Positions 33,336 to 37,128 of a DNA stretch of 37,128 bases are shown here, piece by piece. Both the position numbers and the translations under genes were made by a program. The notes beneath the pieces are model-generated. The model made no database searches, had not been told where the DNA came from, and worked only from the letters and a program-made list of their open reading frames with translations. The stretch comes from Pseudomonadota bacterium. Its GTDB lineage: Bacteria > Pseudomonadota > Gammaproteobacteria > Burkholderiales > Rhodocyclaceae. Location: positions 1 through 37,128 of the forward strand of contig JAGTRU010000042.1 of NCBI GenBank assembly GCA_018261905.1, read 5' to 3'. How positions within the stretch are numbered: position 1 is the stretch's first letter; each line of letters opens with the position of its first letter.

Positions 33336-33685
33336 ACGCGGAAGTCACCGAGTTTGAATGAAATAGGTAATAAAACCCAGCTATCAACAAAGTTCCCATG
33401 TGTTGTTTTCGCGGGAACAAACTTTGACGCCTTTAAGCATTCAAGTGCTGCCATATCAAGCCGAGGGAAGGTGGAGCTTGTTTGGATACTTGCATCGCCA
33501 ACACTTCCATTAGCCAAGACTTTTACTTTCAATATTACTTTTCCCTCTTCACCGTAACGCCTAGATAATATTGGGTAAGTGGGCGTTGGCTCACTCATGT
33601 ATTTTGGCGGCTCAGCAATTTTTTCCGGGAGAGTTGAGCAACTAGTTATGAATAAAGACAGGAGGAGCAATATGGTTGATCTCAT
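33275..33685 (-). CDS. Cassette gene: lipoprotein with TonB-C-terminal-like domain
   Basis: 136 aa. Lipoprotein signal MRSTILLLLSLFITSC with lipobox Cys16, then a domain with the TonB C-terminal pattern: PTYPILSRRYGEEGKVILKV, NGSVGDASIQTSS, LDMAALECLKASKFVPA. The start at 33685 is 5 nt from the attC2 core; an upstream Met at 33709 lies inside attC2 and is rejected. The last ~20 residues (from about VPNTAVKAAP to LDAAR) and the stop codon are encoded by attC1. Base composition is clearly more AT-rich than the chromosome to the left. Not a full TonB (no membrane anchor or Pro-rich spacer); envelope role unknown. Confidence 0.85.
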   Translation of the reverse strand: MRSTILLLLSLFITSCSTLPEKIAEPPKYMSEPTPTYPILSRRYGEEGKVILKVKVLANGSVGDASIQTSSTFPRLDMAALECLKASKFVPAKTTHGNFVDSWVLLPISFKLGDFRVPNTAVKAAPSGRWTLDAAR

Positions 33686-33690
33686 GGTAT

Positions 33691-33752
33691 GCCTAACGTT
33701 TGAATTCACCGGACTGCGCGGCTTTTCGCGCAGGTCCGGTGGAATGATGGGT
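33691..33752 (-). repeat. attC site 2, larger part (split by a group II intron; rest at 35856-35860)
   Basis: Minus strand: R' GTTAGGC (33697-33691) preceded by GTGAATTCAAAC, and a stem CACCGGA/TCCGGTG plus CTGCGCG/CGCGCAG with one unpaired C, the extrahelical base typical of attC. Joining 33752 to 35856 restores GTTGGGC on the plus strand (R'' GCCCAAC on the minus strand) and a 67-bp site whose end, GATGGGTTGGG, is identical to attC3. Confidence 0.87.
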
Positions 33753-34480
33753 GTGCGCCCAGCATGGGCGCGATGTAATGGGGTGGAAGTCCCCTGTGGG
33801 AGTACCGGAATTGATTCGACATATTGGATTGATGATAACCACTAGCCGAAGGCAAGGGCAAGCTTGTGAGGGCTTGTCTGGAGGGTGAAGGCGGGGTTTG
33901 TGAAAGCGAACTGCTTCGCTTTCACCCGCCTGAACGCCATGAGCTCTGCGAATGGCCGGGACGCCGGAGTGCAAACGTGCGAGGCGACGGACACCTCGGT
34001 CGCCCCTCGTGGGGGAGAAATCGCATAGAAGGCTGAGGGGGCCGAGGCGAGCTGGCACATGACAGCGAAGCCCATCGGTACGGCGCCTACGGTAAATGCG
34101 GCGCTTGTGCACCGAAACATCGCGTTCTTACCTGGGGAGATCTGCCGGACGTAGCGATGCGACGCGGAACCGTGGAATCCGGCGGGGCCGAACTGGAATA
34201 TCAAGGCCCAGGCGCTGCGGCGAGTTGCCGGCCGCAAGCGAGCGAACAGGCAACGAACGGGAACGCGGCATAGCGCGTCGGGAAGGAATTCCCGTCGTGA
34301 TCCGGCAGTAGTCAGCAGCGATCATAGTAGCCAGGCAGGTTGAGACCTGGCGAAGGACCAAACAACGAACCACAAGGAGCAGGCGGCATGATCTCGGCGA
34401 AGCCGCAGTATCCCCAGACGGGGAAGGCAAGCCGGCGACCCAGCCGCACCGAGCCTTGAAACAAGACGAGACGAAACGAA

Positions 34481-35765
34481 GTGGAAACAAACGAGTTACT
34501 GGCAGCGGCACTCACCAGCGACAACCTGCGCAGTGCATGGAAACGCGTGAAAGCCAACAAAGGCGCGCCGGGCATAGACGGCATCGCCATAGAAGACTTT
34601 CCCGCCCACCTGCGGGCGCACTGGGGAGACATCCGCCGCCAACTCGAAACCGGGCGCTACCGTCCGCCGGGTGGAAATCCCCAAGGACGACGGCGGCAAG
34701 CGGCTGCTGGGCATCCCGACCGTCATGGACCGGGTCATCCAGCAAGCCATTGCCCAAGTGCTCACGCCGATCTTCGAACCGGGCTTCTCGGAATCGAGCT
34801 TCGGCTTTCGACCAGGCCGCAACGCACACCAAGCGATCAAGCAGGTACAAGCGCACGTCAAGGACGGCTACGCCATCGCCGTGGATATCGATCTCGCCAA
34901 ATTCTTTGACGCCCCGCAGGAAGTCCCCTTGGGGGATACCGTCAATCACGACGTGTTGATGAAGATACTCGGGCGAACGATCCGCGACAAAGCGTTGCTT
35001 TCCCTGATCGGACGCTACCTGCGCGCTGGTGTGCTGGTCGGTGAGCACATCGAGCCCAGCGCCATCGGCACGCCCCAAAACGGGCCTTTGTCGCCGCTCC
35101 TGGCGAACATCCTGCTCAACGAACTTGACCACGAACTCGAAGGGCGCGGCCACCGCTTCGCCCGTTACGCCGACGACATGGTCATCCTGGTCAAAAGCCA
35201 GCGGGCAGGAGAACGCGTCATGCAAAGTTTGACGCGCTACCTGGAAGGACGACTGAAGCTCAAACTCAACCCGGCCAAAAGCAAGGTTGCGAAAATGAGC
35301 GACTGCGGCTTTCTGGGCTTCACCATCAATCGGGGCAAGATCCGGTGGCTGGAAAAGAAGCTGGCGGCATTCAAGCACCGGGTGAAGGAGCTCACCGGCA
35401 GAAGCTGGGGAGTGTCGATGGAATATCGGCTGCACAAACTGGGACAGTACGTGCGGGGCTGGCTGGGATACTTCGGCATCAGCGAGTACTACAGGCCGAT
35501 CCCGGAACTGGACGAGTGGCTGAGAAGACGCATCCGGATGTGCTATTGGAAACAATGGCGCTGGCCGCGCACGAAGATCAGCCACCTGCTGGCCTTGGGC
35601 ATCAGCCTGAAGACGGCAATCCAGCATGGCGTCAGCAGCAAGAGCTACTGGCACATGGCACGTACACCGGCCATGCAGCAAGCGTTGAACAATGACTGGC
35701 TTCAGCGCCAGGGCGTGCCGAGCATCAAGCAGCTATGGTGCAAGGCACAGGGCTACACGTCTTAG
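34481..35765 (+). pseudogene. Group II intron reverse transcriptase/maturase, broken by a frameshift and an insertion
   Basis: The N-terminal part (GTG at 34481: METNELLAAAL..., KRVKANKGAPGIDG) runs to about 34664; the remainder (RRVEIPKDDGGKRLLGIP to the end at 35765) is in another frame, so a short deletion has removed bases within the RYRPxPVRRVEIP region. The RT core is otherwise recognisable: FGFRPGRNAHQAI, DIDLAKFFD, GTPQNGPLSPLLANI, catalytic YADDMVIL, then domain X (RGWLGYFGISEYYRPI). A second defect is a 27-nt insertion (34911-34937) adding nine residues between FFD and TVNHD. No endonuclease domain. An active intron would need help in trans; a sequencing error could mimic the frameshift but not the insertion. 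Confidence 0.85.
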
Positions 35766-35783
35766 TCGAGCGAGCCATCTCGT

Positions 35784-35855
35784 TGAACCGCCCACTGCGG
35801 ACCCGCACGGTGGGTGGTGTGGGGAGGGCCGGTTAGAAGCCGGCCCTTACCCGAT
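35784..35855 (+). ncRNA. Group II intron domains V and VI
   Basis: Domain V at about 35785-35820 (TTGAACCGCC ... GGTGGGTGGTGTG) forms the short two-part catalytic hairpin; domain VI follows with stem GGGCCGG/CCGGCCC (35827-35846), and an A in TTACCC as candidate branch point, ending CCCGAT at 35855. The domain V lower-stem sequences match the class IIC pattern as I remember it from the Oceanobacillus intron. Confidence 0.82.
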
Positions 35856-35869
35856 TGGGCGTCAGGTGC

Positions 35870-36220
35870 TCAGTGAACATTGGGATTGGTCTTGTGCCCA
35901 CCATACATTTTGCGAAGGCGATCATTCTCCCCTGAGACCTCCGCAAGCATGCGAGCAAACGCCAATACTTGATGGTCTGCGTCGAAATACTGCTCTCGCC
36001 CCACGAGTACCTCGACGTTATGGATTAAGTCGGAAGCTTCTTGGAATAGCTGCAACTTCTCTAGCCCTCGTTTCGACGCCATAAGTAGCTGCTTGACGAA
36101 TGAGACCGACGAAATGATTTCGCTTATCGCCTCTTCATCTCCACGATTCGCCAAATGGCAACAACCCATCAAGTAATCCAGGTCCCCTAGAAATTCACGT
36201 ATCGATCTTGGCCGGTTCAT
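35870..36220 (-). CDS. Cassette gene: hypothetical helical protein
   Basis: 116 aa, starting MNRPRSIREFLGDLDYLMGC. Predicted mostly alpha-helical and soluble, with a charged C-terminus (RKMYGGHKTNPNVH); no domain is recognised. Starts 23 nt after the attC3 core, with AGGTTGAG upstream, and stops 10 nt before attC2, a compact cassette layout. AT-richer than the chromosomal genes. The group II intron lies just beyond its 3' end and does not interrupt it. Orphan cassette protein of unknown function. Confidence 0.72.
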   Translation of the reverse strand: MNRPRSIREFLGDLDYLMGCCHLANRGDEEAISEIISSVSFVKQLLMASKRGLEKLQLFQEASDLIHNVEVLVGREQYFDADHQVLAFARMLAEVSGENDRLRKMYGGHKTNPNVH

Positions 36221-36242
36221 TCGCGCTCAACCTGCTTGTGAC

Positions 36243-36311
36243 GCCCAACGTCTGAAATGAGGGGCCTCGCGCGGCTTTATGCGCGAGGTCCGCTCGATTG
36301 ATGGGTTGGGG
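36243..36311 (-). repeat. attC site 3
   Basis: Minus strand: R'' CCCCAAC (36311-36305), stem with ACCTCGCGC and GCGCGAGG around a TAAAG loop, R' GTTGGGC (36249-36243) preceded by TTTCAGAC. 69 bp. Its R'' side, GATGGGTTGGG on the plus strand, matches the reconstructed uninterrupted attC2. Confidence 0.85.
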
Positions 36312-36317
36312 CTCAGT

Positions 36318-36932
36318 TCAACGAACAAGCTCGAATACCTTTCTATTGCTAGCTCTTTCATTCAAACGTTGCATCGCCGCATCGTATTCGGACCGATGAA
36401 GCACGTCGTTTTGAAGTAGGTAGTCGAGGTGTTTCACGTAAAGGGCGACGACTTCTTCGGTTGACGCGCTCGCAGGGGTTCGGAACGATTGAATCTGATT
36501 ACGAAGTTTTTCTACAAACGCATCTACCTCTGCGCTCGAAGGCTTGCTTCTAAATAAGGTGAGCATAACGGCTGCTGTATTGACGTTGCGGAAGTGCAGC
36601 GCGTTGCTTGAAAGCCTAATCGTGTTGTATAGGCACGCCAAAAATATGCCTGTCAGTAAGAGAACGCCAAATAGCTCGCCGGGACCTTCACCTCTCCAGC
36701 CTGCATAGAGAGCGCTGACCGTAAGGAGCAAAGATACGAGTGTGATGACAACCCACCCGAAAGGAATGCTGCGGTGATGGATCGGAGAAGGATCAATCAG
36801 ATGTAACGGGAGTGCTTGCCGAGTGGAGCGGAAGGGTGTGCTGTGCTCCACCACAAGCTCCCGATTGCCTTCAATCGTGAATCGGAGCTTGGTGAATGGG
36901 AAGGAGCGTTGTTCTAGATTGGTATTCGGCAT
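36318..36932 (-). CDS. Cassette gene: two-TM membrane protein with SHOCT-like C-terminus
   Basis: 204 aa. Polar N-terminus (~1-58), two adjacent membrane helices at ~59-79 (WVVITLVSLLLTVSALYAGW) and ~86-107 (GELFGVLLLTGIFLACLYNT), then a cytoplasmic tail with helices; LDYLLQNDVLHRSEYDAAMQRL near the end resembles the short SHOCT-type helix pair. It starts 16 nt after the attC4 core and stops 7 nt before attC3. AT-richer than the chromosome. No known resistance or metabolic gene is recognised. Confidence 0.8.
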   Translation of the reverse strand: MPNTNLEQRSFPFTKLRFTIEGNRELVVEHSTPFRSTRQALPLHLIDPSPIHHRSIPFGWVVITLVSLLLTVSALYAGWRGEGPGELFGVLLLTGIFLACLYNTIRLSSNALHFRNVNTAAVMLTLFRSKPSSAEVDAFVEKLRNQIQSFRTPASASTEEVVALYVKHLDYLLQNDVLHRSEYDAAMQRLNERASNRKVFELVR

Positions 36933-36947
36933 AGGTTATCTCATGAG

Positions 36948-37037
36948 CCCCAACGTTGTAGGTAAGGGGCGCTGCGCGACGCTTTATCGCGCAGCGTCCA
37001 GCGACCGGAGGGAGCGGCCTTGACCGCAGTGTTGGAC
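36948..37037 (-). repeat. attC site 4
   Basis: Minus strand: R'' GTCCAAC (37037-37031), the same long body as attC1 (TGCGGTCAAGGCCGCTCCC ... CTGCGCGATAAAGCG), R' GTTGGGG (36954-36948). 90 bp; lacks the 7-bp duplication of attC1. It belongs to a cassette whose gene lies mostly beyond the right edge. Confidence 0.85.
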
Positions 37038-37128
37038 GAAGCCGCTACGCGGAGGAGTCGCCTGACTGAGCCGCACGACATATTCTGCACCTTCACCCCC
37101 TCGCCATTGAGGGAAGTGATTCTGCAAT
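36984..37128 (-). CDS. Possible 3' end of a further cassette ORF (cut by window edge)
   Basis: One minus-strand frame stays open from the window end for 47 codons and stops in attC4 at the TAA of CTGCGCGATAA, the same position used by the TonB-like gene in attC1; it ends ...SLDAAR, also like that gene. Only the last part of the frame is visible, and another frame is also open here, so coding status is uncertain. Confidence 0.3.
   Translation of the reverse strand, partial: LQNHFPQWRGGEGAEYVVRLSQATPPRSGFVQHCGQGRSLRSLDAAR

Larger units (their letters stand above)
33753..35855 (+). mobile_element. Group IIC (attC-type) intron
   Basis: 2.1 kb on the plus strand, opposite to the cassettes. The 5' end GTGCGCCCAGCATGGGCGC forms the first stem expected of a group II intron (GUGYG start; 33751 is an alternative start). 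33753-34480 is a non-coding structured region (domains I-III, with paired segments such as GTGAAAGCG/CGCTTTCAC) that the shadow frames do not explain. The reverse transcriptase gene occupies domain IV. Domain V (GAACCGCCCACTGCGG...) and domain VI precede the 3' end CCCGAT (AY rule). Domain V/VI and the lack of an endonuclease domain fit class IIC, the group known to target attC sites. Confidence 0.88.
32898..37128 (-). mobile_element. Integron-type gene cassette array (five attC sites, no integrase in window)
   Basis: attC sites at 32898-32962, 33239-33335, 33691-33752 (+35856-35860), 36243-36311 and 36948-37037, all oriented for cassettes read on the minus strand, separate compact single-ORF units on that strand. 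For every complete cassette the heptamer at its start (minus strand) is the exact reverse complement of the R'' core of its own attC: GTTAGAA/TTCTAAC, GTTAGGC/GCCTAAC, GTTGGGC/GCCCAAC, GTTGGGG/CCCCAAC. This is what circular cassettes inserted one by one would leave. The promoter and any intI should be to the right of the window; without one this would be a CALIN. Confidence 0.88.

Noticed and set aside
33751..33752. Intron start at GTGTG (33751) instead of GTGCG (33753)
   Set aside because: Both fit the 5' consensus, but only 33753 with an AT 3' end rebuilds the GATGGGTTGGG junction shared with attC3; uncertainty of 2 nt remains.
33842..34311. Several 100-140-codon minus-strand frames at 33693-34632
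   Set aside because: They lie within the structured RNA part of the group II intron and carry no family signal.
1..37128. CRISPR array, rRNA or tRNA genes
   Set aside because: No regularly spaced direct repeats of CRISPR size and no tRNA or rRNA signature were seen on reading both strands; a covariance scan would be decisive.

Overview
The window looks like a GC-rich betaproteobacterial chromosome segment, most likely from the Rhodocyclales (Dechloromonas/Azonexus type). This is inferred from gene content (transketolase, class I FBPase, two-domain polyphosphate:AMP phosphotransferase, AAK-GNAT argA, YggX), the dense c-di-GMP and chemosensory signalling genes, and uniformly GC-rich coding sequence up to about 32.7 kb. 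Beyond that point base composition drops and the sequence becomes a mobile gene-cassette array.

Layout. 1-3.1 kb: carbon metabolism on the minus strand (tkt, a BamE-like lipoprotein, fbp). 3.1-6.2 kb: a triple-PAS GGDEF-EAL protein and a thioredoxin-fold protein. 6.3-10.2 kb: a plus-strand run of rsmE, polyphosphate:AMP phosphotransferase, argA and yggX, closed by a clear intrinsic terminator. 10.2-15.5 kb: a small membrane ORF, an MCP, a small Cys-rich protein, an EAL-CBS-GGDEF protein preceded by an 80-nt imperfect palindrome, and a patatin-like phospholipase. 15.9-17.1 kb: a divergent ParA ATPase and Lys/Ala/Pro-tailed ribbon-helix-helix protein with three 9-bp tandem repeats between them. 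17.3-19.5 kb: a lone cNMP-binding domain protein and a CBS-hybrid histidine kinase.

19.5-24.8 kb is a five-gene minus-strand cluster that looks like an unusual chemosensory pathway: a membrane receptor fused directly to an Hpt and CheA-type ATPase (no CheW-like domain), a pseudo-receiver-CheX fusion, an intact CheY, a short one-TM MCP-like protein, and a second CheX-like protein. Both CheX-like proteins end in the same heptapeptide SGELELF. 24.95-27.7 kb carries btaA-btaB (betaine lipid synthesis, usually a phosphate-starvation response) and a HAD hydrolase. 27.7-30.9 kb is a PhnD-like periplasmic protein translationally coupled to a periplasmic-sensor GGDEF-EAL protein. A GNAT acetyltransferase and an RlmN-family radical SAM methyltransferase follow.

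32.9-37.1 kb is an integron-type cassette array read on the minus strand. Five attC sites delimit three complete ORF-bearing cassettes, one cassette with a doubtful ORF, and one cut by the window end. In each complete cassette the core heptamer at its start is the exact reverse complement of the R'' core of its own attC. One attC is split by a group IIC intron whose reverse transcriptase gene is broken by a frameshift and an in-frame insertion. No integrase lies in the window; from the array direction it would be expected beyond the right edge, if present at all.
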